Positions 32,083 through 39,412 of a stretch of 43,982 nucleotides of DNA are shown piece by piece. Source of the stretch: Lapidilactobacillus bayanensis (GTDB taxonomy: Bacteria > Bacillota > Bacilli > Lactobacillales > Lactobacillaceae); the NCBI RefSeq assembly GCF_003946695.1, contig NZ_RHOX01000018.1, positions 1 to 43,982 on the forward strand, written 5' to 3'. The notes below the pieces were generated by a model, which was not told the origin of the DNA, did no database searches, and saw only the letters and a program-made list of their open reading frames with translations. The position numbers and the translations under genes were made by a program. Position 1 is the stretch's first letter; each line of letters opens with the position of its first letter.

Positions 32083-33155
32083 AATGGATCATCCTCTACT
32101 TCATTAGTTGGTTGTGGCTCTGGAGTAACGTCTGGCTCCGGTTCTTCATCTGGGCCATATGTTTCAGGCATATCAGACTGTACGACTTCATCAGGTTCTT
32201 CAGCAGTAACTTCTGGTTCATGTTCAATTGTCTTGGCCTCAGTAACGGTATCAAAATCAGTTTGATTGGCTTCTTCAGTAACATCGCGGCGCATGGCCTC
32301 ATAGTTACCATCTGTCGATTTATCGTATTCCATTGCAATAAAACCATTGCTGAAGTCCTTTGGAATTTTCTTAACAACGTTATTTCGCATTTTTCGCAGA
32401 ATCATTGATTCACGTGATTGTGGTGAGGACCAAGCTGGTGAAATCTTTCCTAGTTTAACCAGATCTGGATCGCCGAGAATTTCATCAAGCGTCATACCTT
32501 CAGCCTTATCCATAAAATCCTGTTTAGCATTGCTATGATCCCACATCAAATTATTCGCAACATGAGCTAATAAATTCCGTTTAACATCGGCACGTTCGCC
32601 AATATAGTAATTAACCTCACCGTTGTTGAATTCGATTGGATAAACAACACGAATGACTTTTCCACGACCCGTTTCAGTCCATGCTGGTGGTGTCATTTTT
32701 AAACCCTGGTGTTTTGGATATTCAAATTCATCTTCTTCTCGAACAACCCAATACGGATAAACATTTTTAACACCGCGGCCAAAACGAGCTAGTAAGGCAT
32801 CATTGCCATCGCCTTCGATATTCATTTCAACAACTTGATGCTTGGCACCGCTTTTGTCTTTTTTATTACGAACAATAAAGTAAACTTCTCGTGGGTCAGC
32901 AGACGCATTTAACTCAAGCGCAGCTACCTGCAACAGAATGTTAGTGATATTGCTATGATCAATGTCGTTAATCGATAAGGAGTTATCGCTAAGCATTGTG
33001 CTAATTGCTGTCATAGCATTTAGTGTTACGGTACGTTGGTAGTCAGTCATTGAGATGCCGTTTCCTTGAAGCTGTTCAGCAATCATTGGCATGAACACGT
33101 CGTTTACCTTGGCTAATTGAGACTTATAAGTTGTTGCTGGTGTATTTTCAGTCAT
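32079..33155 (-). CDS. RecT-family single-strand annealing protein
   Basis: Promotes phage recombination by annealing complementary strands. Features: NDVFMPMIAEQLQGNGISMT, LLQVAALELNASADPREVYFI, KGVKNVYPYWVVREEDEFEY and YIGERADVKRNLLAHVANN, in line with RecT relatives of Lactobacillus phages. The C-terminal 70 residues are acidic and proline rich and end in DDPF, like an SSB-type tail. 358 residues; next to the Rad50-like and MBL genes. Confidence 0.85.
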   Translation of the reverse strand: MTENTPATTYKSQLAKVNDVFMPMIAEQLQGNGISMTDYQRTVTLNAMTAISTMLSDNSLSINDIDHSNITNILLQVAALELNASADPREVYFIVRNKKDKSGAKHQVVEMNIEGDGNDALLARFGRGVKNVYPYWVVREEDEFEYPKHQGLKMTPPAWTETGRGKVIRVVYPIEFNNGEVNYYIGERADVKRNLLAHVANNLMWDHSNAKQDFMDKAEGMTLDEILGDPDLVKLGKISPAWSSPQSRESMILRKMRNNVVKKIPKDFSNGFIAMEYDKSTDGNYEAMRRDVTEEANQTDFDTVTEAKTIEHEPEVTAEEPDEVVQSDMPETYGPDEEPEPDVTPEPQPTNEVEDDPF

Positions 33156-33157
33156 TA

Positions 33158-35092
33158 TTATTTCTCCTCTACTCTAAGTTGTTCATCTTCACTAACAATT
33201 AACGCAATCTGCTGCGCTTCGGTTGGCATAATGTCATTAACTGATTCAGCATTGTCGATAAAAATTGGCGCTTCAATGTGATATTTCTCAGATAAAACGT
33301 TGATAATATCCAAACCGGCATTAATTTTTGCTCCAGAATTCAGATCTGTTGAATAAGGAACACCGTTAACAGTAGCCTCTGCAACATCTTTAATCTCGCC
33401 GTTCTTTTGAACATCAAACAGTTTGAAATTAACTTTCTTGAACAACGAATTAATCTTGTCTTCAAGTAAATGTGCCTTAACGCGAGTAAACTCTTGCAAG
33501 AGATAATCCTGGCCATCAAGCTTTTGAGCAGTGGCTTTTAAATCAACTTCTTCTTGCTTAAGTTCTTCAATACGAGTCTCTTGAATTTCAACTTGTTCAA
33601 TTTTTGATAACTCAGCATTAACTTGTGCCAAACCGGCTTGTTGAGATTCTAGTTCTGTTTGTAATTCTTGAAGATGATCTGAATTAATTTCAGCTTTATC
33701 AGCACTCTCAAGCGACTTAATTTGAGCCATAATTGACGCGTAGTCGTCTGTGTCTTCAAACGCTGTAACTTGTTCGTTTGCTTTGTTATATTCATCTTGC
33801 AAGCTCATAAGACGTTTTTGAGCATCGAGATAATTCTTATTCGTTGAATCTTTCTCAACAGTTGCTTGCTTAATTCCTGCTTCGGTAATTGCAATATCTT
33901 GAGCAGTTTGTTTACCATCTTTAATCAACTCAGCTAATTTAGTTGAATGATTAACATTGAACTCTTTACGTAAGTTTTCAGCTTCGCCTTCTTGTAGCGG
34001 CTGATGACAGGTGGGACAAATCAAATCTGATTCATTAAAAGCAATATTTTTCTCATAATGATATTGATCTAACAAATTTTGTTTTTCAGACTTCAAACGT
34101 TCTAATCTAGAAGATTGAAGCTGCACCGAATTAGTCAATTTCATCAGCTGCGAATGTAATTCGTTAACAATATCTTGTTGCTTGTTTACATCAGTCCGAA
34201 GACCAGAAAGCTGTAAATTAACTGATTCTTGATAGGAGCGTTGTTTGATTGTCAGATCAAGTTTAAGTTTCTCAATCTGCTTGCTGCGATCAACATCAGC
34301 ATCCAAAGAATTACGATGGCTAATTTGTTCTTGTAAGGCTGAAACTGTGTCCTGATAGACTTCTTTCATTCCAGTTAACTCATGACGATCGGTATTCTTC
34401 ATCAGTTCAGGCTTGGCCCGTTCTGCCTCATCAATTCTGGCCGGAATACCATCAATTTTCTTCTTAAGTTCTTTACGCTGATATTTGATGGATTCTTTAG
34501 TATCACTGATAGAGTGGCCGCCTAGAATTTCTGTTAGTCCTTTCAAATTCTCATCGCTATCAATAACTTCTTGATCCGTTAAATCACTGAATAGATCAAG
34601 CAATATTTTGCGACGGTTCTTCATATCCAAACGATTAAAAGCAGCTGGATCAGTAATTAATCGGAACAATTCTTCATCGACTAATGCCCTTATTGCAGTC
34701 TGATATTCGCCGACCTTTTTTGGGATTGAATCAATCATTAATTGAGTAATATCAGACTTACGAGTTCGTTCTAACTGGCCTTTCGGCTGAACCCAGTTCT
34801 CTTTAAGCTCCCGTCTAAATGTGTGCTGAACACTGTCAATTTCAAGAATGGCTTCAACAAGTGGCTCAGCTCCGATAATTTCTTGGTTATTGGAATCTAA
34901 TGGTTTGGCATTAAACTTGGTTACATCGCCTGAATTCTTGCCAAATAGCAGCCAAGTAAATGCATCAAACAATGTTGTTTTTCCAGTCGCATTTTTTCCG
35001 AAAACTCGAATATCATGACCGTTCGGCTCTAGCTTGAAATCTTTGACACCTTTGAAATTATGAATTTCAAGGCTTATCAACTTAATTTCCAT
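33158..35092 (-). CDS. SbcC/Rad50-like AAA ATPase
   Basis: ATPase of the recombination module, 644 residues. Walker A GKNATGKTT at 32-40, two long coiled coils around a zinc hook CPTCHQP (about residue 357), and a Walker B-like FIDNAESV near the C-terminus (about 615). No Mre11/SbcD nuclease gene adjoins; the MBL protein might supply nuclease activity, which is inference. A single ribosome binding site (GGAG) precedes it. Confidence 0.9.
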   Translation of the reverse strand: MEIKLISLEIHNFKGVKDFKLEPNGHDIRVFGKNATGKTTLFDAFTWLLFGKNSGDVTKFNAKPLDSNNQEIIGAEPLVEAILEIDSVQHTFRRELKENWVQPKGQLERTRKSDITQLMIDSIPKKVGEYQTAIRALVDEELFRLITDPAAFNRLDMKNRRKILLDLFSDLTDQEVIDSDENLKGLTEILGGHSISDTKESIKYQRKELKKKIDGIPARIDEAERAKPELMKNTDRHELTGMKEVYQDTVSALQEQISHRNSLDADVDRSKQIEKLKLDLTIKQRSYQESVNLQLSGLRTDVNKQQDIVNELHSQLMKLTNSVQLQSSRLERLKSEKQNLLDQYHYEKNIAFNESDLICPTCHQPLQEGEAENLRKEFNVNHSTKLAELIKDGKQTAQDIAITEAGIKQATVEKDSTNKNYLDAQKRLMSLQDEYNKANEQVTAFEDTDDYASIMAQIKSLESADKAEINSDHLQELQTELESQQAGLAQVNAELSKIEQVEIQETRIEELKQEEVDLKATAQKLDGQDYLLQEFTRVKAHLLEDKINSLFKKVNFKLFDVQKNGEIKDVAEATVNGVPYSTDLNSGAKINAGLDIINVLSEKYHIEAPIFIDNAESVNDIMPTEAQQIALIVSEDEQLRVEEK

Positions 35093-35124
35093 ATGTTACA
35101 ATCTCCTTGAATGTATTTGTTTTG

Positions 35125-35159
35125 GCTACTACTCATGGCGGTGAGTGGTAGCTTTTTTT
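35125..35159 (+). terminator. Plus-strand terminator at the end of a small early gene
   Basis: GCTACTACTCA/TGAGTGGTAGC with a 6-nt loop followed by seven T on the plus strand. A GU pair forms only in plus-strand RNA. It faces against the early operon and covers the stop codon of the 60-aa membrane gene. Confidence 0.7.
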
Positions 35160-35311
35160 GTGTTCTTTCCGAAGAATACTTCTTGGTTAACGATGATCCA
35201 CATGAACATTGCGCCAAATAATAAATCACTAAAACTTTGACGAATTCCTACTGGAATAACCATACCGATTAGTAACGTGATAATTACTAGTATTAACTTG
35301 CTGTACTTCAT
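35129..35311 (-). CDS. Small membrane protein (60 aa)
   Basis: Starts MKYSKLILVIITLLIGMVIP after AAGGGTGGG; two hydrophobic segments (5-22, 32-45) and a basic end (KNTKKATTHRHE). It overlaps the DUF771 gene region by few bases at most. Function unknown. Confidence 0.65.
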   Translation of the reverse strand: MKYSKLILVIITLLIGMVIPVGIRQSFSDLLFGAMFMWIIVNQEVFFGKNTKKATTHRHE

Positions 35312-35313
35312 AA

Positions 35314-35625
35314 TTAATCCCACCCTTTTCCTTGAATCTTGCTCCAGTTCTGATCAATCCAAAAAGCTATTTCTCGTGCTTGGATCTTATATGGAGCGTT
35401 TGACTTTTCATCATTACTCGCGGCCGGAAACTTAACTGGACCGCCGTATTTAACATCAAGCACACGACGATTGGGCTTTAGTACATATTTGCTAACAAAC
35501 TTTGTATCGCGTTTAACCATTTTTGAAACTTCGCTCAAGCCCCATGTGATGCCGTAAAGATCAGGTCTTACAAATTCCGGCACTTTTGGAAACTCCAATT
35601 GATTTTGTAACTTCGTTCTAGGCAT
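35314..35625 (-). CDS. DUF771 family protein
   Basis: The 103-residue product matches DUF771: PEFVRPDLYGITWGLSEVSKM, a conserved middle RRVLDVKYGGPVKFP and a C-terminal helix AREIAFWIDQNW. Members lie early in lactic phage lysis operons and may be excisionase-like DNA-binding proteins. Confidence 0.82.
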   Translation of the reverse strand: MPRTKLQNQLEFPKVPEFVRPDLYGITWGLSEVSKMVKRDTKFVSKYVLKPNRRVLDVKYGGPVKFPAASNDEKSNAPYKIQAREIAFWIDQNWSKIQGKGWD

Positions 35626-35636
35626 AAAACTACCTC

Positions 35637-35801
35637 CTAGTTATTAATCATTGCTGCTACTTGTTGTGCCGAATGTTTAGCTGCTTTTTCAGACCAGACA
35701 GTTAATTCGTTCTCGTTCAAGTAGTTTGCTGTTGCTTCAACGTAGCAACGGGCATTGCCATATGCCTGGGCAATATAACTGATTTTTTGTTCACGATTCA
35801 T
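35637..35801 (-). CDS. Small hypothetical early protein (54 aa)
   Basis: Starts MNREQKISYIAQAYGNARCY, preceded by AAAGGA 9 bases away; a start six codons upstream is possible. Helical, soluble. Ends KHSAQQVAAMINN. Function unknown. Confidence 0.65.
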   Translation of the reverse strand: MNREQKISYIAQAYGNARCYVEATANYLNENELTVWSEKAAKHSAQQVAAMINN

Positions 35802-35830
35802 TTGTGATGTTCCTTTCATGGTGGGATAAT
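35802..35830 (+). promoter_or_regulatory. Promoter of plus-strand cargo gene
   Basis: TTGTGA (35802-35807), 17 bases, GATAAT (35825-35830), followed by AAGGTGG and the ATG at 35863. It directs transcription against the early operon, as expected for a gene expressed in the lysogen. Confidence 0.6.
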
Positions 35831-35862
35831 TTGTTTATCTCAATATAAGGTGGTGATACAAG

Positions 35863-36453
35863 ATGAAAATAGATAAAGCTTTCGAATCCCTTTTTAAAGA
35901 ACTTGAAAGTATATCAACTGAATACATTGTTATTCGTAATGGTGTACAGGCTGGAACAATTAAGGGAGCAATTTTAAAGGACCATGAAATTCAAACCATT
36001 CCAGGAATAAAAATTCTAGATGGTGATGAATTAAAAACAGATGATCAAATTTTAGTTGCCGACTCTATACAGCCTTTGCCAGGTCCTAATGGAGAAAATA
36101 ACGGTTATTTGATTAGATATCTGACACAACGAGATATAGCAAATCAGGAAAAGCGTGTAGGAATTTCAGTTGGTACAATCAATGGAGATGCTGTTGTCTC
36201 AAGCGGTTCAAATAACACGATTAATTTCAAATCAACTGATTTATCAACGATTAAGGAGTTGCTTGATTCTAAATCTGAAATTTCTCAAGAAGAAAAAGAA
36301 GAGTTAACTCAGCTTATTGAAACTATCATTAACAACAACATGCCCGTTTCCAAAGGGTCTTTTGGCAAGTTCAAATCAATTTTTGATAAATATTCAGATG
36401 TTGCCCTTACTGTTAGAGCCTTTATCATTAAGTGGCTTTCCACGAAAAACTAA
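35863..36453 (+). CDS. Plus-strand cargo gene of unknown function (196 aa)
   Basis: Lies within the minus-strand early operon in opposite orientation, with its own promoter and terminator, the hallmarks of a lysogeny-expressed moron. Residues 1-100 form a beta-rich domain (EYIVIRNGVQAGTIKGAIL, then KTDDQILVADSIQPLPGP). A short GDAVVSSGSNNTINF repeat follows, then an acidic helix pair (ISQEEKEELTQLIETI) and a C-terminal amphipathic helix (VALTVRAFIIKWLSTKN). The C-terminal half resembles effector or membrane-targeting tails of some phage-defence proteins; this is pattern resemblance only. It overlaps the opposing gene by 60 bases. Confidence 0.8.
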   Translation: MKIDKAFESLFKELESISTEYIVIRNGVQAGTIKGAILKDHEIQTIPGIKILDGDELKTDDQILVADSIQPLPGPNGENNGYLIRYLTQRDIANQEKRVGISVGTINGDAVVSSGSNNTINFKSTDLSTIKELLDSKSEISQEEKEELTQLIETIINNNMPVSKGSFGKFKSIFDKYSDVALTVRAFIIKWLSTKN

Positions 36454-36684
36454 TCTCTGGTCAAGTTGGAGCGGAATTGTGCCAACCTGCATACCACCAA
36501 AAAATAAATTTAAGCTCCAAGGTGTCTCTTCACTTGATTTAGAATCAAGTGTTTGCTTTTGTTTCAAAAAAGTTTCGATTTTATTTGTAATCTCAGCCAC
36601 ATTAACCCCGCGTTCCTTGCTACCGCAAATAGCTTGGAGCGCATTTTTGATTTCTGCTGGCGTACCTTCAATTGTTAATTTCAT
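36394..36684 (-). CDS. Hypothetical early protein (96 aa)
   Basis: MKLTIEGTPAEIKNALQAIC and PWSLNLFFGGMQVGTIPLQL are the recognisable parts; the first is a common start of small lactic-phage early proteins. The C-terminal 20 codons overlap the opposing plus-strand gene, and codons near 36531-36551 also encode that gene's terminator. AGGAGAT precedes the start. Confidence 0.7.
   Translation of the reverse strand: MKLTIEGTPAEIKNALQAICGSKERGVNVAEITNKIETFLKQKQTLDSKSSEETPWSLNLFFGGMQVGTIPLQLDQRLVFRGKPLNDKGSNSKGNI
36531..36556 (+). terminator. Terminator of the plus-strand cargo gene, inside an opposing coding sequence
   Basis: CACTTGATT-TAG-AATCAAGTG, a perfect 9-bp stem, followed by TTTGCTTTTGTTT on the plus strand, 78 bases after the cargo gene stop. 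It lies within the 96-aa minus-strand gene. Confidence 0.8.
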
Positions 36685-36703
36685 TTACTAATCTCCTCTG
36701 AAA

Positions 36704-36784
36704 TCATTTGTGGTCCATTTTGATCAACAATAAAAAGTTCAATGTGTTAACAATCAGATTTAATATCAAAACAACGGTTAGCAT
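36704..36784 (-). CDS. Possible 26-aa membrane peptide
   Basis: ATG overlaps the stop codon of the antirepressor gene (TAATG). The peptide MLTVVLILNLIVNTLNFLLL ends IKMDHK: a single membrane helix. It may be made by translational coupling. No family recognised and short length leaves doubt. Confidence 0.4.
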   Translation of the reverse strand: MLTVVLILNLIVNTLNFLLLIKMDHK

Positions 36785-37572
36785 TACTCAGCCTCCTGAA
36801 TATCTAAATCCTGTTCAATGAGCGGCAGGTAGTTATGAAGTTTTAACAACTCATACAAGCCTAACCGCCCTTTTTGTGTCCACTTAGTATTAAGAACGGC
36901 CTTTTCAGTACCATCTTTACGTTTAACCATCGTCGTTTCTGATTGTGTCCAGCCAGTCGTTTGATATTTGGAGTAAAGTAGCCAAGTCTTACCTTGTTTG
37001 TATTGAACTCCTAAGCGGTGCAGCAAGTTATTCATTGCTGTTCCACTCATGCCGTAATCCTTAGCAATTACTGAAATAGCAACTAATGCTTTATTAGACA
37101 AAATACGATCGTAGTATGTTACCTTAGGCTTCATTTCTTGAACTTGTTGTTCTGCGATTAATCGGCCAGTTCGTTCTTCTTTAAGCTGAGTGGCCAGCTT
37201 GATGATTGTGTCTGGATCAGTAAGAACCTCTTCAATTTTTTGATTGGTTAGATATGCACCGTGCTTGCGAATAGTCGGGAGCACTTCGCTTGTAACCCAA
37301 CGTTTAAATTCTTTAGCACTTGGTAGCTTGCTTGAAAGAATCAAACTATACAATCCGGATTCGTTGATGACTGTCATGTTGCGCTTTTGACCTGATGCAC
37401 TGATATGGTGCGTTAGCTTATCTTCATCATCTACGTGATTTCTAATTGCATTGTCAGAGCGTTCATACCCAAGAATATCGGCTACATCCTTGCCAACAAA
37501 ATATGGCTCATTATTAATTGATAATGTTCTGACGCTATTTCCTTTGAAATCAAAATTTTGTAGTTCGCTCAT
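36784..37572 (-). CDS. BRO-N / KilAC antirepressor
   Basis: Counteracts the phage repressor on induction. Residues 1-115 form a BRO-N domain (SVRTLSINNEPYFVGKDVADILGYER ... SGLYSLILSSKLPSAKEFKRWV). Residues about 130-250 form an ANT/KilAC DNA-binding domain (YYDRILSNKALVAISVIAKDYG, ...WTQKGRLGLYELL). 262 residues, normal for the family. It is the first large early gene left of the switch, with GGAGT upstream of the ATG at 37572. Confidence 0.93.
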   Translation of the reverse strand: MSELQNFDFKGNSVRTLSINNEPYFVGKDVADILGYERSDNAIRNHVDDEDKLTHHISASGQKRNMTVINESGLYSLILSSKLPSAKEFKRWVTSEVLPTIRKHGAYLTNQKIEEVLTDPDTIIKLATQLKEERTGRLIAEQQVQEMKPKVTYYDRILSNKALVAISVIAKDYGMSGTAMNNLLHRLGVQYKQGKTWLLYSKYQTTGWTQSETTMVKRKDGTEKAVLNTKWTQKGRLGLYELLKLHNYLPLIEQDLDIQEAE

Positions 37573-37622
37573 TGTGATACTCCTTTCTATTTGAGATAAT
37601 TACCTCGAAAAGAGGTGATTAC

Positions 37623-37835
37623 ATGTTAGATATTCATTTGAAAGATCAGACAGTTGTTTCTGTCTCAAAATTTGAAAAAGTCGTATATTCCATGAGTGGT
37701 TCACGATATGAACTGAGCTCTGAGCAATTTGACTCTTTCAGAATTTTTGATGCAGCAACATATAACTTTGAAGGTTCAAATAAAATTTCGGTCCGCGGCG
37801 ATCAAATTTTATTCGTAGAATTAAGCAATAGTTAA
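37623..37835 (+). CDS. Small plus-strand gene within the early operon (70 aa)
   Basis: MLDIHLKDQTVVSVSKFEKV, beta-rich, ending LFVELSNS. GAGGTGAT lies 6 bases before ATG, and a strong plus-strand terminator follows at 37845. It is transcribed divergently from the antirepressor gene. Small size, opposite strand and own terminator suggest a lysogeny cargo gene. Not recognised. Confidence 0.72.
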   Translation: MLDIHLKDQTVVSVSKFEKVVYSMSGSRYELSSEQFDSFRIFDAATYNFEGSNKISVRGDQILFVELSNS

Positions 37836-37943
37836 TACTCGTAGAAGTTCTGAAATGGCTATTATCATTTCAGGACTTTTTTCATCATCGGATTGAAGAT
37901 AATCTTTTGAAAAATTAATTGCTATAGTTTTTAATTCGTCCAT
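37821..37943 (-). CDS. Small early protein (40 aa) convergent with the 70-aa gene
   Basis: MDELKTIAINFSKDYLQSDD, then EKSPEMIIAISELLRVLTIA; GGAGGTG lies 5 bases before ATG. It overlaps the end of the plus-strand gene by 15 bases, and its codons hold that gene's terminator. Helical, acidic; function unknown. It sits directly downstream of the Cro-like gene. Confidence 0.6.
   Translation of the reverse strand: MDELKTIAINFSKDYLQSDDEKSPEMIIAISELLRVLTIA
37845..37882 (+). terminator. Terminator of the 70-aa plus-strand gene
   Basis: AAGTTCTGAAATG pairs with CATTTCAGGACTT (one GU) across an 8-nt loop, followed by six T. It lies wholly within the 40-aa minus-strand coding sequence. Confidence 0.85.
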
Positions 37944-37954
37944 TCCCTCACCTC

Positions 37955-38170
37955 CTAAAGTCCGTATTTCTTTTGTAAATACTCGTAAATATCATTAACT
38001 AATGATTCGGATGCATTGGTAACTGATTGTGCATTCAAAGATAAACTTACAAACGTTCTAGATTTGCCAAATTGTTTTGCCAAAGTAGTTTGTGTTTCTT
38101 GCTTTTTATGAGAACCTAGCCAAGAAAGAATCGCTTTAGCACGTTCATTTGTTTCTGTTCGAATAAACAT
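37955..38170 (-). CDS. Cro-like HTH regulator
   Basis: First leftward gene of the switch, divergent from the CI-like gene. The 71-residue product has a helix-turn-helix (about 28-50: TTLAKQFGKSRTFVSLSLN). It would repress the lysogeny promoter and control early transcription. AGGAGG precedes the start at 38170. Confidence 0.82.
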   Translation of the reverse strand: MFIRTETNERAKAILSWLGSHKKQETQTTLAKQFGKSRTFVSLSLNAQSVTNASESLVNDIYEYLQKKYGL

Positions 38171-38446
38171 TGTTAGCCTCCTTTGTATTTTTTGTTAAAT
38201 ATTGTTAAGAAAATTTTTCTAGAATACTTGTTTTTTCTATAATTAAGTTCTAGAATGAAAGCATAGTTAAATAAGCAACAAGTTACTATTCATCGCCCTC
38301 CAAGTTGATTAATAGCTATTTTTGTTTGCTTTAGTTAATAACAATATTTCTTAACAAAGATTATTCTAGAACTATTTTATAGATTTGTCAAATTAAATCT
38401 AAAATTATTTTCTAGTATTTTTGTTCAAGAGCGAAAGGATACTACT
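38171..38446. promoter_or_regulatory. Lysogeny switch with four TTCTAGAA-type operators
   Basis: The 276-base divergent region holds the palindrome TTCTAGAA at 38217-38224, 38248-38255 and 38364-38371, and an imperfect copy TTCTAGTA at 38410-38417. A second inverted element has GTTAAGAAA (38204-38212 region) facing TTTCTTAAC (38347-38355 region). The plus-strand promoter for the repressor may be TTAACA (38351) with TATTTT after 16 bases, placing the third operator between -35 and -10. Confidence 0.75.
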
Positions 38447-38854
38447 ATGACGCTGTTTGAACGCACAAAAGAACTTGCAAAAAAGCGAGGTTTCTCCCTA
38501 GCTGAGGTTGAACGTAAGGCAGAACTTAGCGAAAATTATTTATATACCTGGAAAAGAACAGATAATCCTCGAAAAGGCAGCTTAGAAGCGGTCGCACGCG
38601 TTTTAGGTGTTACTCCGGAATACCTGCTTAATGGCAATAAGGAAGATAGCTCAAAAAACGAGCCCACCCATATTAATGTGGATGAGATTGTTGAGAATAT
38701 GGGGTTACTGACTTCGCGAAAGTATGCATTATCTGATGAGGATCGCGCCGCTATCAGCGCAATGGTTAAAGGATATTTAGAAACTAAAGAAGGTCAGGAT
38801 CGTTTACGCAAATATGGTAACTACAATTCTGATGGTTCTCGTAAAGAAGAGTGA
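38447..38854 (+). CDS. CI-like phage repressor (XRE family)
   Basis: Maintains lysogeny by binding the switch operators. N-terminal XRE helix-turn-helix (about 5-63: LFERTKELAKKRGFSLAEVE ... AVARVLGVTPEYLLNG) and a short C-terminal region (MGLLTSRKYALSDEDRAAIS, then MVKGYLETKEGQ). At 135 residues it lacks a LexA-type peptidase domain, so induction probably depends on the ImmA-like protease coded next and/or the antirepressor. AAAGGAT is the ribosome binding site. Confidence 0.9.
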   Translation: MTLFERTKELAKKRGFSLAEVERKAELSENYLYTWKRTDNPRKGSLEAVARVLGVTPEYLLNGNKEDSSKNEPTHINVDEIVENMGLLTSRKYALSDEDRAAISAMVKGYLETKEGQDRLRKYGNYNSDGSRKEE

Positions 38855-38858
38855 TTGT

Positions 38859-39320
38859 GTGATTTATTCTTGTTTAGATGAGGCATTAAAGGACATTGAA
38901 TCAACCAACATATTTTCAGTTGAAGAGCTGATTAAGCATTATGATATCTCAGTTAATTACGGCGCAATGACTGATAACATCGATGGTTTTTCCGTCCCCT
39001 CGGTTCGTGCTATATTTATTGATCAATGGTATGCAGATAGACCAGAAGCCAGTTATCCACTTGCCCACGAACTAACGCACTGTTTATTAGATGATGAGGC
39101 TTGTCCACTGATTAACGACTCTTTTACTTTTGATAGTAAAGTCGAAAACAATGCTGATATTGGTGCTCTATATTTATTAGCTAGACAATACAGCAATCTT
39201 AATGATGTCGACTATAAGGATATTGCACCGTATACGTTATTAGATAGATATTCTGTTTCAAGTAAACATTATCTTCAATCAGAAATTGCATTGCGTAAAT
39301 TATGTAAAATCATGGCATAA
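38859..39320 (+). CDS. ImmA/IrrE-like metalloprotease
   Basis: Cleaves or inactivates the XRE repressor on induction, as in ICEBs1. I place the start at GTG 38859 (VIYSCLDEALKDIESTNIF), 4 bases after the repressor stop; an ATG at 38814 overlaps the repressor gene. The zinc motif HELTH (about residues 70-74) is clear. 153-154 residues. Confidence 0.88.
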   Translation: MIYSCLDEALKDIESTNIFSVEELIKHYDISVNYGAMTDNIDGFSVPSVRAIFIDQWYADRPEASYPLAHELTHCLLDDEACPLINDSFTFDSKVENNADIGALYLLARQYSNLNDVDYKDIAPYTLLDRYSVSSKHYLQSEIALRKLCKIMA

Positions 39321-39350
39321 AAAAATACCCCACTCGTGGGCCGAGTGAGG
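39320..39350 (-). terminator. Hairpin after the ImmA-like gene (minus-strand T run)
   Basis: CACTCG/CGAGTG core extended by CC/GG; on the minus strand it is followed by TATTTTTTT. It can terminate leftward transcription; the plus-strand side lacks a T run. Confidence 0.5.
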
Positions 39351-39412
39351 CATTGATGATAATTAACACAAATATATTATATCAGAATAAGTCTGATGTT
39401 GGAGGAATAGCT

